A stretch of DNA of 28,874 bases. Origin: a bacterium. GTDB lineage: Bacteria; Patescibacteriota; Microgenomatia; Levybacterales; UBA12049. This document shows positions 6,495 through 13,264 of the stretch, piece by piece. A model generated the notes under the pieces. That model saw nothing but the letters and a program-made list of their open reading frames with translations. It was not told the origin of the DNA and did not search any database. The translations under genes were made by a program, and so were the position numbers. Location: positions 1 to 28,874 of the forward strand of contig JAJYHW010000031.1 of assembly GCA_021784535.1 (NCBI GenBank). The letters are read 5' to 3'. Every line of letters begins with the position of its first letter. Within the stretch, counting starts at the first letter, position 1.

Positions 6495-8114
6495 TTATTG
6501 CCCCTGCTGCACAGAAAGCTCGCGCAGGAAAAGATTATAGTCAAACTGATTGACTAAGCCATCGTCATTGAGGTCTGCACTTGTTTTTCCGGCTGGAGTA
6601 CAAGCAACAGGTGGAGCAGGATCGCTGTAGCAATTAAGAAGCAGATTATAGTCAAGGATATTGAGCACATTATCATTGTTGATATCTCCGGCAACCAGGG
6701 CAACGGGCGCGATTGTATTGGTTTGCCCTGCGATAATTGTCTGTATGCCGCCAACTTGCTTACTTAGATGCGATGGTGTTTTGATATCGATAAGATAATT
6801 CCCAGAGGGGAAGCCAGCTGATATGGGAACATTGCCCGTATATGCACCCAATGATGGGTTATAGGTGAGAGTGCCGGGTCCGCTTGCTATTAACTGGTTT
6901 TGTGCTGTAAATATTTGCGTTTCAGCAATAATACTTGAATGTTTGGGGTTTTTATTGCTCAAAGAGTTTGCTGATGGATTTGCATTGTCACCTCGGTTAC
7001 CGATGTCATCAAGATAGACAGTCATATACATCTCTGTCGATACAGGTGTAGGAGTAGGCGGCACAATCATGTTGCCAAAAATTTTATCCGTAACTGCATT
7101 TCCAGTAGTAATCGCAATTGTGTAACCAGCAGGATTAGCTGGCACTGTCTGTTTCCATCCTGTTTTCGGTATCTCTTTTAGCGTATAGGTGCCATTGCAT
7201 AATTTAGGGATCATAAATGAACCGGTATTGTCAGTCGTAATTGTTTGCGTAGCAGAAGATCCTTGTCGGGTTACTTGCAATGTCCATCCTGAAAGTTTTT
7301 GTTCACCTGGATCGTATTGACCATTATTATTTGCATCATTAAAGACATAGCCGCTGATGGAGCCTTGTGCGATAATTTGTGAGATTTGGCTATAAATACT
7401 TTTAAGATTATTTGACGAAGGAGGGAAGTAATATTGTCCCCCTGTTGAGGTGGCAAGTTGCTGCAGGAATGTTTTATTGACATCTTTACCAAGTCCAATA
7501 GTAAAAATGATCGCATCATTTGCTTTCTGTGCATTAGCTGCAGCAGTGAGCGCTGCTTTTTCTGCAACCGCCTGGCTTACTTGCCGGTTTGATCCTTCAA
7601 TATAATTGGCCAAGCCATCAGTAAGCAGCACAATGACGTTTTTGACAGCTGTTCTTTTCCCAATTGTGAGTGCATTGTTTGCCTGGTCGATAGCGCATTG
7701 AATACAGGTTGTTCCTGAAGCTTTAAGCTGATTTACATGGCTTTTGACACTGGTAAAATCGCTTGTGAGCGGGCTATCCAGTGTTGCATTGTTGGAGAAA
7801 GAGACTAATCCAACTTCGTTATTATTGTTTTTTGCTGTAAGGTCAACAAAATTATTTGCAGCGATTTTTGCATTAGATATTTTTGTTCCAGATGAGGCAT
7901 CCTGTTCATTCATACTGCCTGAGCGGTCAATGATAAGCATGGTATTGCTTGTTGCTATCCCACAAGCTTGCTGTGCTGTCATTGTTGATGCATGTCCTTT
8001 GTTTGTTTGCTGTTTTTGCAGGTTGGAAATAATCAAAGGTGTAACGATGAGTAAATATGCAATACCGACAAGGGTTAATGATACAACTTTTCTTTTATCA
8101 CGAAATCGTTTCAT
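6495..8114 (-). CDS. Surface protein: VWA domain, SdrD B-like domain and C-terminal dockerin
   Basis: The protein has 539 residues. A basic start and one hydrophobic segment (about 12-30) export or anchor it. A von Willebrand A domain fills about 55-248 with a complete MIDAS: D63-x-S65-x-S67, T135/T136 and D166 in LLTDG. A B-type domain follows (252-350), beginning ISGYVFNDANNNGQYDPGE, typical of SdrD/Cna B repeats. A short PTPTP linker leads to a further beta domain (about 362-470). The C-terminus (475-532) has two dockerin-like Ca-binding segments, GDINNDNVLNILDYN and ADLNDDGLVNQFDYN. The cohesin-like protein at 1856-2503 is an obvious candidate partner. A decayed dockerin end lies just upstream (8184-8249). 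The gene points away from dcd. I found no clear -10 right before its ATG. Confidence 0.8.
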   Translation of the reverse strand: MKRFRDKRKVVSLTLVGIAYLLIVTPLIISNLQKQQTNKGHASTMTAQQACGIATSNTMLIIDRSGSMNEQDASSGTKISNAKIAANNFVDLTAKNNNNEVGLVSFSNNATLDSPLTSDFTSVKSHVNQLKASGTTCIQCAIDQANNALTIGKRTAVKNVIVLLTDGLANYIEGSNRQVSQAVAEKAALTAAANAQKANDAIIFTIGLGKDVNKTFLQQLATSTGGQYYFPPSSNNLKSIYSQISQIIAQGSISGYVFNDANNNGQYDPGEQKLSGWTLQVTRQGSSATQTITTDNTGSFMIPKLCNGTYTLKEIPKTGWKQTVPANPAGYTIAITTGNAVTDKIFGNMIVPPTPTPVSTEMYMTVYLDDIGNRGDNANPSANSLSNKNPKHSSIIAETQIFTAQNQLIASGPGTLTYNPSLGAYTGNVPISAGFPSGNYLIDIKTPSHLSKQVGGIQTIIAGQTNTIAPVALVAGDINNDNVLNILDYNLLLNCYSDPAPPVACTPAGKTSADLNDDGLVNQFDYNLFLRELSVQQGQ

Positions 8115-8183
8115 TTTTATTAAAAGCGAATTTATTTGCGAATTTTGTAAAAGATTATTTTTTTCATGCTTTTCGTATAGACA

Positions 8184-8249
8184 CTAATCTCCATTTTGGA
8201 CAGAAAGTTTCCGTAAGAAGAGATTGCAGTCATTACTATTGATACACTT
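8184..8249 (-). pseudogene. Stranded 3' end of a second dockerin gene
   Basis: Read on the minus strand, this stretch encodes KCINSNDCNLFLRKLSVQNGD and a stop. It aligns without gaps to the end of the neighbouring VWA protein (VNQFDYNLFLRELSVQQG). The plus-strand DNA also matches: ACAGAAAG plus a shared AGATT-AGTCA pattern. The frame stays open for about nine more codons but has no start and no further domain. The likely history is a tandem duplication of a dockerin gene followed by loss of its 5' part. It could instead be the untranslated relic of a recombination with another dockerin gene. Confidence 0.6.
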
Positions 8250-8314
8250 ATCGTATAGAAGAACTAAAAGAGTGTCAAGGAGCCTGTATTTCGTTTTGGG
8301 TTTCGTTTTGTCTC

Positions 8315-8343
8315 TTTTCAAACTCTTGTGGACGTGCTACACT
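8315..8343 (+). promoter_or_regulatory. Promoter of dcd
   Basis: TTTTCA (8315-8320), a 17-bp spacer and TACACT (8338-8343) with an upstream TGC (extended -10). The -10 ends 7 nt before the ATG at 8351, so the mRNA should be leaderless. Confidence 0.55.
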
Positions 8344-8350
8344 TTTTGTC

Positions 8351-8920
8351 ATGGTTCTGTCTGATCAAGATATCAAAAAAGCTCTTGCTAGCAAGCGAAT
8401 TGTCATTAAGCCAACTCCTGATTTCGATCATCAACTTGGTTCCTGTTCTATTGATTTGCGGCTCGGCAATACTTTTCGGGTTTTTGACTATAGTCGCCAC
8501 CCGTATATTGATCCCTCAAAAAAAGATTATAGTAATGAAATTACCAAAGTGATTAAAATACCAAAAGACGGTAGTTTTATTATGCAGCCAGGTGATTTCG
8601 TTTTGGCTGTAACGCTTGAACACGTGAAGATTCCGGCAGATTTGATGGGACGTTTGGAAGGGAGATCATCTCTTGGCCGTCTAGGGTTAGTCGTTCATTC
8701 CACTGCATCAATTTTTGATCCGGGTTGGGATGGCAAGCCTGTTTTGGAGCTGGGTAATCTGGGGAGAATGGCTATTAAATTAACAACCGGCATGCGGATT
8801 TGCGCGATGACTTTTGAAGAACTTTCTTCACCTGCAACGATCCCTTATACCAGCAAAAAATTTGCCAAATACAAATTTCAGCAAGCTCCGGAAGAATCAA
8901 GAATACATGAAGACAAGTGA
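8351..8920 (+). CDS. dcd: dCTP deaminase
   Basis: This 189-residue protein matches the usual length of dCTP deaminase. It hydrolyses dCTP to dUTP plus ammonia, the first step towards dTMP. Seen in the sequence: the N-terminal MVLSDQDIKKAL typical of the family, the nucleotide and triphosphate loop GRSSLGR at 104-110, the block HSTASIFDPGWDGKPVLELGN at 116-136 with the predicted catalytic Glu at 133, and a Tyr/Lys-rich C-terminal tail. It heads a run of plus-strand genes for dTMP synthesis. Whether it is mono-functional or also cleaves dUTP (as in some archaea) cannot be read from sequence alone. The start is well supported by the promoter 7 nt upstream. Confidence 0.92.
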   Translation: MVLSDQDIKKALASKRIVIKPTPDFDHQLGSCSIDLRLGNTFRVFDYSRHPYIDPSKKDYSNEITKVIKIPKDGSFIMQPGDFVLAVTLEHVKIPADLMGRLEGRSSLGRLGLVVHSTASIFDPGWDGKPVLELGNLGRMAIKLTTGMRICAMTFEELSSPATIPYTSKKFAKYKFQQAPEESRIHEDK

Positions 8921-9000
8921 GCATTTAGTGACGAGTGAATAGTAACTAGTCGCAGGAATTATTTTTCTCATAGCTAACACTCGTTCCTAGTAACGATAGT
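8921..9000. repeat. AT-rich spacer with TAGTAACTAGT-type repeats and an inverted pair
   Basis: The 80-nt spacer between dcd and tmk holds overlapping TAGTGA/TAGTAA motifs at both ends. A 7-bp inverted pair, ACGAGTG (8931-8937) and CACTCGT (8978-8984), brackets its middle. It resembles the other short-repeat spacers in this module. No convincing Shine-Dalgarno site precedes tmk; TAGTAA at 8988-8993 is a poor -10. Confidence 0.4.
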
Positions 9001-9711
9001 ATGAAATACCACATTTCTTTTGATTTAGAATTCAAACGTAATCCCTATAAAGGTTTATATATTGCATTAGAAGGAATTGATGGAAGTGGCAAAACAAAGC
9101 AAGCAGAAGAGCTGGCAGCTTATTTTGAAAGTAAAAAAAAGAAGGTAATCCTTGTGACTGAACCGCGAAAAGATAGCAAAGTGTTTAGTGACTTAGTGCA
9201 TAAAATTCTTTTAGGAAAAATTTCCTTATCGCCGATTGCCTTACAATATTTATTTAGTGCTGATAGAGTACAAAACCATATAGAGAATGTTATTCCGGCA
9301 TTAAAAGCGGGAAAAATTGTTATTAGTCACAGGGCGTTTTGGTCAATTGTTCCGTATGCAATTTCTGACTTAGATCCAAAATTATATAATAATACTGCAC
9401 AATTTCTCCTTGTGGCAAACAACGTGCTCTCTATGTATCATCAATTTATTCTTCCTGACATTACTTTTTATTTAAATGTTCCAGCTGATGAAGCAATGCG
9501 GCGTTTGCGGAAAAGGAAAAATAAGCAGAAGGAATTTTATGAAAAAGAAGAAAAATTGCGTAAACATATTATCGGTTACCAGTGGGAGCTGAAAACTTTC
9601 CCAAAAGAGTTTACTATAGTTGATGGAAAGCAAGATCCGGAGGAAGTGATGCATCAAATCCTCAAAAAAATGCAGGTAAAAAAGAAAAGTAAAGAAATGA
9701 AACTTGTATGA
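9001..9711 (+). CDS. tmk: Thymidylate kinase family protein (first of a tandem pair)
   Basis: The family phosphorylates dTMP to dTDP with ATP. The P-loop GIDGSGKT is at 25-32, followed by VILVTEPR, the segment matching the TREPG motif of the family. The motif usually written D-R-(Y/H) reads S-H-R-A-F-W-S (about 114-120), keeping the Arg but with His for Asp. The lid-like region (about 165-195) is Lys/Arg rich with FYEKEE. At 236 residues it is longer than the usual 205-215, mostly from a 16-residue N-terminal extension (MKYHISFDLEFKRNPY). The stop overlaps the start of the next kinase gene (ATGA), so the pair is translationally coupled. The changed DR motif leaves open whether dTMP is its real substrate. 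Confidence 0.82.
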   Translation: MKYHISFDLEFKRNPYKGLYIALEGIDGSGKTKQAEELAAYFESKKKKVILVTEPRKDSKVFSDLVHKILLGKISLSPIALQYLFSADRVQNHIENVIPALKAGKIVISHRAFWSIVPYAISDLDPKLYNNTAQFLLVANNVLSMYHQFILPDITFYLNVPADEAMRRLRKRKNKQKEFYEKEEKLRKHIIGYQWELKTFPKEFTIVDGKQDPEEVMHQILKKMQVKKKSKEMKLV

Positions 9712-10376
9712 AAAAAGGAAAATTACTTGTTATTGAAGGAAATGACGGGAGTGGGAAGGCGACACAAGTAAAACTACTCCATGATTATTTGGCCTCAATA
9801 AAAGTTCCTGTAAAAATAATTGATTTTCCCCGTTATAATGAGTCATTTTATGGCAAATTTATTGCCCGTTTTTTGCAGGGAGAATTCGGGAAGCTGGAGC
9901 AAATTAATCCCTATCTTATTTCTATTGTCTATGCTGAGGATAGGGAAGAAGCAAAGGAGGAGATTGAAGAATGGCTTAATAAGGGAATAATTGTTATTGC
10001 AAATCGCTATGTTCCCTCAAATCTTGCACATCAGTCAGGAAGATTGCCAAAAGAGAAAAGAGATGCATTTGTCCAGTGGGATTTAGAGTTGGAATATAAA
10101 ATTAATAAACTTCCACGAGAAGATTGTACTATTTATTTGCATGTTCCATATCTTGTTTCTCAAAAATTGCTTGCAGCAAAACCAAAGAGAAAGGATATGG
10201 TTGAAAAAAACAGCACCTATTTACGCAATTCAGAAGAAGCATATACAACACTTGCCAAACAATTTTCGCATTGGGAAACAATTGAGTGTATTGATGCAAA
10301 TGATAAAATTAGATCGATAGATGAAATTCATGCAGAGATAAAAAACCTTCTTGCAAAAAAAGGAATTGTACAGTAA
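9708..10376 (+). CDS. Second thymidylate kinase-like protein
   Basis: A 222-residue P-loop kinase of the dTMP kinase family. The P-loop GNDGSGKA (11-18) has Ala where most P-loops have Ser or Thr; GKAT variants are known in some bacterial dTMP kinases. It has the DFPRY segment after the first helices (typical of the variant family) and ANRYVPSNLAHQ, where Asn replaces the Asp of DRY. It differs strongly from the first kinase, so this is an old paralog rather than a recent copy. It starts inside the stop of the first kinase (ATGA) and ends 10 nt before the dUTPase-like gene. It may be the true dTMP kinase, or it may act on another nucleoside monophosphate. Confidence 0.75.
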   Translation: MKKGKLLVIEGNDGSGKATQVKLLHDYLASIKVPVKIIDFPRYNESFYGKFIARFLQGEFGKLEQINPYLISIVYAEDREEAKEEIEEWLNKGIIVIANRYVPSNLAHQSGRLPKEKRDAFVQWDLELEYKINKLPREDCTIYLHVPYLVSQKLLAAKPKRKDMVEKNSTYLRNSEEAYTTLAKQFSHWETIECIDANDKIRSIDEIHAEIKNLLAKKGIVQ

Positions 10377-10386
10377 ATTATTTACT

Positions 10387-10926
10387 ATGGTTTTAGGTCC
10401 AAAGAAATTATTACAATTAGTTAAAAAAATAAAACTCGTTGAAGGTTTGTCTGAGCGGGAATTAAACAATCCTGAAGGTGCGGGTTTTGATCTGCGTCTT
10501 GGGGAAGTATATAAAATTTCCGGCATTGCATTTTTGGGAGAAACCCACCGTCAGACTCCGGATATTACTTCCGTTATGGTATATGATGAAAAGAAATCAA
10601 CATCAATCAAAATTAAGCCAGGTGAGTATTTTTTGGTAAAAACGATTGAAAAAATAAATCTTCCAATTAATTTGTCAGCAGTTATTTTGCCCAGAACAAC
10701 TACGTTTCGTTCAGGTCTTTTTTTGCGAACCGGTCCTATTCAGCCCGGCTATTCAGGAGAGCTTACTTTTGGTCTCAAAAATGAAGGGCCAATTACTGTA
10801 GAAATTGAGATGGGAGCACGCTTTGCCCACGTAATCTTTCATGAAATAAAAGGTGAAGGCAGCAAATATAGAGGGCAATGGCAAGGCGGCCGGGTTTCTG
10901 CAAAAAAGAGAGAGAAGCAAGTATGA
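10387..10926 (+). CDS. Dcd/dUTPase-superfamily protein, probable dUTPase role, atypical active site
   Basis: From ATG 10387 it has 179 residues. The fold signature is clear: GAGFDLRLGEVYKI (31-44), KPGEYFLVKTIEKINLP (77-93), PRTTTFRSGL (102-111) and GPIQPGYSGELTFGLKN (116-132). The pathway lacks only a dUTP-to-dUMP step between Dcd and ThyA, so a dUTPase role fits by context. However, the Glu that Dcd uses (E133 in the neighbour) aligns with Gly129, and the Asp of the dUTPase motif GxIDxGY aligns with Gln119. It is therefore either a divergent dUTPase, an inactive or regulatory paralog, or an enzyme for another substrate. An upstream in-frame ATG at 10351 lies inside the preceding gene and is not preferred. 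The stop overlaps the next start (ATGA). Confidence 0.65.
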   Translation: MVLGPKKLLQLVKKIKLVEGLSERELNNPEGAGFDLRLGEVYKISGIAFLGETHRQTPDITSVMVYDEKKSTSIKIKPGEYFLVKTIEKINLPINLSAVILPRTTTFRSGLFLRTGPIQPGYSGELTFGLKNEGPITVEIEMGARFAHVIFHEIKGEGSKYRGQWQGGRVSAKKREKQV

Positions 10927-11345
10927 AAATAGCAATTATTGGCAGCATGAAATTTGCTGAAGACATGGTAAAAATTCAGCAGCAATTAACTGATTTGGGA
11001 CACGAAGCAGCAATTCCTGTGGGTACAGAGCCTCATTTGAAGGATAAAGAGTTTGTCGAAAATTTGGATGACAACTTAGCATTTTGCATAACGCATGACA
11101 TTATGCGGCGTAATTTTCAGCAGGTAGCAAATAGCGATGCGGTTCTCGTTTTGAACTATAAAAGAAATGATATTGAAGGATATATCGGTGTATCTGCACT
11201 TTTGGAAATGGGAGTTGCTCATTTTTTGAGAAAGAAGATTTTTCTTATTCAAGAAACACCTAATTTTAACGATGCCCGCTGGGCGCATGAAGTAGCCATC
11301 ATGCAGCCTATCATCATAAAGGGCGATTTAAGAAAGATTTCGTAG
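10923..11345 (+). CDS. Nucleoside 2-deoxyribosyltransferase-like protein
   Basis: A 140-residue single-domain protein: MKIAIIGSMKF at the N-terminus, then SDAVLVLNYKRNDIEGYIGVSALLEMGVAH at about 71-100 and KKIFLI. The 'A-I-I-G-S' first strand, the 'A-D/V-L-V-LN' strand and the GYIG-x-x-x-x-x-E-M-G block are typical of the family that includes 2-deoxyribosyltransferases and deoxynucleotide N-glycosidases, where the Glu (here E95) is catalytic. It is the last of four closely packed nucleotide genes (ATGA overlap with the previous one). A role in base exchange or in removing unwanted deoxynucleotides fits, but the substrate is unknown. Confidence 0.55.
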   Translation: MKIAIIGSMKFAEDMVKIQQQLTDLGHEAAIPVGTEPHLKDKEFVENLDDNLAFCITHDIMRRNFQQVANSDAVLVLNYKRNDIEGYIGVSALLEMGVAHFLRKKIFLIQETPNFNDARWAHEVAIMQPIIIKGDLRKIS

Positions 11346-11355
11346 CACACTCGTT

Positions 11356-11420
11356 TGTCATGCTGAACTTGTTTCAGCATCTTTTTTAAAATAAGATCCC
11401 GAAATAAATTTGGGATGACA
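11356..11420. repeat. Widespread palindromic repeat (TGTCAT...ATGACA type)
   Basis: The 65-bp unit starts TGTCAT and ends ATGACA. It folds into two stems: GCTGAA/TTCAGC in the left half, and ATCCCGAAAT/ATTTGGGAT in the right. In one minus-strand frame it spells VIPNLFRDL and MLKQVQHD, peptides I recognise as products of spurious ORFs over this repeat in many unrelated bacteria. It lies between the deoxyribosyltransferase-like gene and thyA and is probably a non-autonomous mobile or structural repeat. Confidence 0.75.
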
Positions 11421-11464
11421 TTTAGCTCTTGATTTATTTCCTGTGTTAGTAGTATATTGGGACA

Positions 11465-11470
11465 TATTAT
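11465..11470 (+). promoter_or_regulatory. -10 box of thyA
   Basis: TATTAT ends 7 nt before the ATG at 11478. No Shine-Dalgarno site is present and the -35 is unclear. Confidence 0.45.
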
Positions 11471-11477
11471 AACGAGT

Positions 11478-12509
11478 ATGTCAAAATCCACTCATCCTGA
11501 ACAGCAATACCTCAATCTCTTACAAGATATCCTCGATAATGGGTCAGACAAGCCACTCTTTTTTACACCGGAAGTATTGGCAGAATATAAAAAGAAAGGC
11601 GAAAAACCTCCTTTTATCCGAAGTGTTTTTGGCCGCATGATGCGCTTTGATCTGACGAAAGGATTTCCTCTCTTAACAACGAAAAAAGTCTTTATGAGAG
11701 GAATTACTCATGAATTGTTATGGTTTCTCAAAGGGGATTCCAACATAAAATATCTGGTTGATAATGAGGTGCATATCTGGGATGAATGGGCATATAAGCG
11801 CTTCAGAAAAGCACTAAATTCGAAATTGGAAATTCGAAATTCGCAAATGGCAAAGGAAGAAAAAAATATTGCAAGTCAGGATGAATTTATCGAACATCTG
11901 AAAGCCTTGCCGGCAGATTCTGATTTCGTTAGAAATTGGGGCGATCTTATTACTATTTACGGCCGGATGTGGCGTCGCTGGCCTGCAAGTGACGGACGGG
12001 AAATTGATCAACTTGGATGGGTAATTCAAGGTCTGAAAGATAAGCCTTATCGTAAGTCCTATGTCGTTTCTGCCTGGAATCCTGATTTCATTTACGCGAT
12101 GGCTTCAAAAGGTAATGCGAATGAGGTGCCGCCGTTTTGCCATACGACCTATCAGTTTGCAGTTGTTGACGGCAAACTCAATTTGGGACTTTATCAGCGC
12201 AGCGCTGACTCCTTCCTTGGTGTTCCTTTTAACATTGCCAGTTATTCGATGCTGCTTCTGATGGTTTCTCAGGTAACCGGTATCCCTGCCGGAGAGTTTG
12301 TTCATTTTTTTGGTGATGTGCATATTTATTCAAACCATTTTGCGTCCGTAAAAGAACAACTTGCACGAAAACCACGGGTGTTTCCTACACTGAAATTAAA
12401 TCCAAAGATAAAAGATATCGACAAATTTACTTTTGAGGATATTACTCTCGAAGGCTACAATCCGCATCCTCCAATAAAGGCCGAGATAGCAAATATCGGG
12501 GGATACTAA
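11478..12509 (+). CDS. thyA: Thymidylate synthase
   Basis: ThyA methylates dUMP to dTMP with methylene-tetrahydrofolate and releases dihydrofolate. Seen here: FPLLTTKK (63-70), ELLWFLKG (79-86), the YGRMWRRW block (161-168), the nucleophile C221 in PPFCHTTYQF, and QRSADSFLGVPFNIASYSMLL (240-260) for dUMP binding. It has 343 residues, longer than the E. coli type (264), with the extra in the small domain, as in the longer Lactobacillus-type enzymes. Part of this insert (about 112-125) is encoded by a repeated AAATTCGAAATT element. The TTG at 11457 is rejected because the -10 (11465-11470) lies after it. folA and glyA follow and would complete the folate cycle. Confidence 0.96.
   Translation: MSKSTHPEQQYLNLLQDILDNGSDKPLFFTPEVLAEYKKKGEKPPFIRSVFGRMMRFDLTKGFPLLTTKKVFMRGITHELLWFLKGDSNIKYLVDNEVHIWDEWAYKRFRKALNSKLEIRNSQMAKEEKNIASQDEFIEHLKALPADSDFVRNWGDLITIYGRMWRRWPASDGREIDQLGWVIQGLKDKPYRKSYVVSAWNPDFIYAMASKGNANEVPPFCHTTYQFAVVDGKLNLGLYQRSADSFLGVPFNIASYSMLLLMVSQVTGIPAGEFVHFFGDVHIYSNHFASVKEQLARKPRVFPTLKLNPKIKDIDKFTFEDITLEGYNPHPPIKAEIANIGGY
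11816..11841. repeat. Direct repeat AAATTCGAAATT (x2) inside thyA
   Basis: AAATTCGAAATT occurs at 11816-11827 and 11830-11841, a 14-bp period, and encodes NSKLEIRN within the variable insert of ThyA. A related ATTCGCAAAT follows. It looks like a short AT-rich repeat accepted in frame at a tolerant loop. Confidence 0.6.
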
Positions 12510-12512
12510 TTT

Positions 12513-12929
12513 GTAGCAAGTATCATGTAGTATGTATTATGTATGAAAATAAAATCATTTACAGATTTACATGGGTGGCAAGAAGGTCATAAATTGGTAT
12601 TGGATGTTTATAAACTTACTAAAGGATTTCCATCTGAAGAGCAATTTGGTTTGACTAATCAGATGAGAAGAAGTGCAGTTTCAATCACAAGTAATATCGC
12701 TGAAGGGTTTTCGCGTAAAAGCAAAAAGGAAAAGACACAATTTTTATATATATCACTCGGTTCTATAACGGAGCTCCAAAATCAATTAGTAATAGCGAGA
12801 GATATTGGTTATTTGACTAAAAATGACTTTAAAAAAATAGCAGAAAACACAGTGGTTGTCGATAAATTGATAAATGGATTAATAAAAAGTTCAAAAATAC
12901 TTGCTACATAATACATGATACATAATACA
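12513..12929. repeat. Inverted-repeat borders around the four-helix-bundle gene
   Basis: GTAGCAAGTAT (12513-12523) and ATACTTGCTAC (12897-12907) are perfect 11-bp inverted copies just outside or at the ends of the gene at 12543-12911. Each is joined on one side by TATCATGTA/TATGTATTAT words (12521-12544) or their complements (12908-12929). The right border contains the folA start codon. The layout, an ORF of this family between complementary ends, recalls the intervening sequences of some bacterial 23S rRNA genes, but here it sits between protein genes. Confidence 0.6.
12543..12911 (+). CDS. Four-helix-bundle protein (23S rRNA intervening-sequence protein family)
   Basis: This 122-residue protein matches the family strongly: a start with LHGWQEGHKLVLDVYKLTKGFP, then EQFGLTNQMRRSAVSITSNIAEGFSRKSKKEKTQFLYISLGSITELQNQL, and a final helix for the bundle. 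Members are small helical bundles, often encoded within 23S rRNA intervening sequences or as isolated genes; the molecular role is not settled. It is inserted between thyA and folA, has inverted-repeat borders and overlaps neither gene. The stop is only 3 nt before the folA ATG. TAGTAT (12528-12533), 9 nt before the ATG, is a possible -10. It has no evident link to nucleotide metabolism, so it looks like a passenger. Confidence 0.88.
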   Translation: MKIKSFTDLHGWQEGHKLVLDVYKLTKGFPSEEQFGLTNQMRRSAVSITSNIAEGFSRKSKKEKTQFLYISLGSITELQNQLVIARDIGYLTKNDFKKIAENTVVVDKLINGLIKSSKILAT

Positions 12930-13264
12930 AAAATTAGCATTATTGTCGCTATTGATGAAAGACGAGGGATAGGTAAAGAGAATAAGCTTTTATTTAAAAT
13001 TCCAGAAGATTTCAAGCGCATGAAAGAGCTGACTTCAGGACATGCGATTATCATGGGACGTCGTACTTTTGATTCAATCGGTCGAGTTTTGCCGGATCGG
13101 ACAAATTTTATTATTTCTCGTGATCCACGTTTCAAAGTTGATGGAGCGTTTATGGCATATTCCTTGGAGGATGCAATTGAAAAAAGTATCAAGTATCAAG
13201 TATCAAGTATCAAGTATGATGGAAAAGAAAAAATACCTGATACAAAATACATGATACATAATAC
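12910..13264. repeat. 19-bp direct repeat at the folA start and inside folA
   Basis: AATACATGATACATAATAC occurs exactly at 12910-12928 and at 13246-13264. The first copy supplies the folA start codon and codons for MIHNT; the second encodes YMIHNT in the middle of the protein, in the same frame. The repeat unit belongs to the same word family as the borders of the four-helix-bundle gene. Confidence 0.85.

Noticed and set aside
11249..11491. Minus-strand 80-codon ORF with VIPNLFRDL and MLKQVQHD
   Set aside because: It reads through the palindromic repeat and the end of the deoxyribosyltransferase-like gene; such peptides are spurious products of the repeat.
13184..13218. AAGTATC heptads as a CRISPR-like array
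   Set aside because: The units are 7 bp with no spacers and lie inside folA; no cas gene is near.
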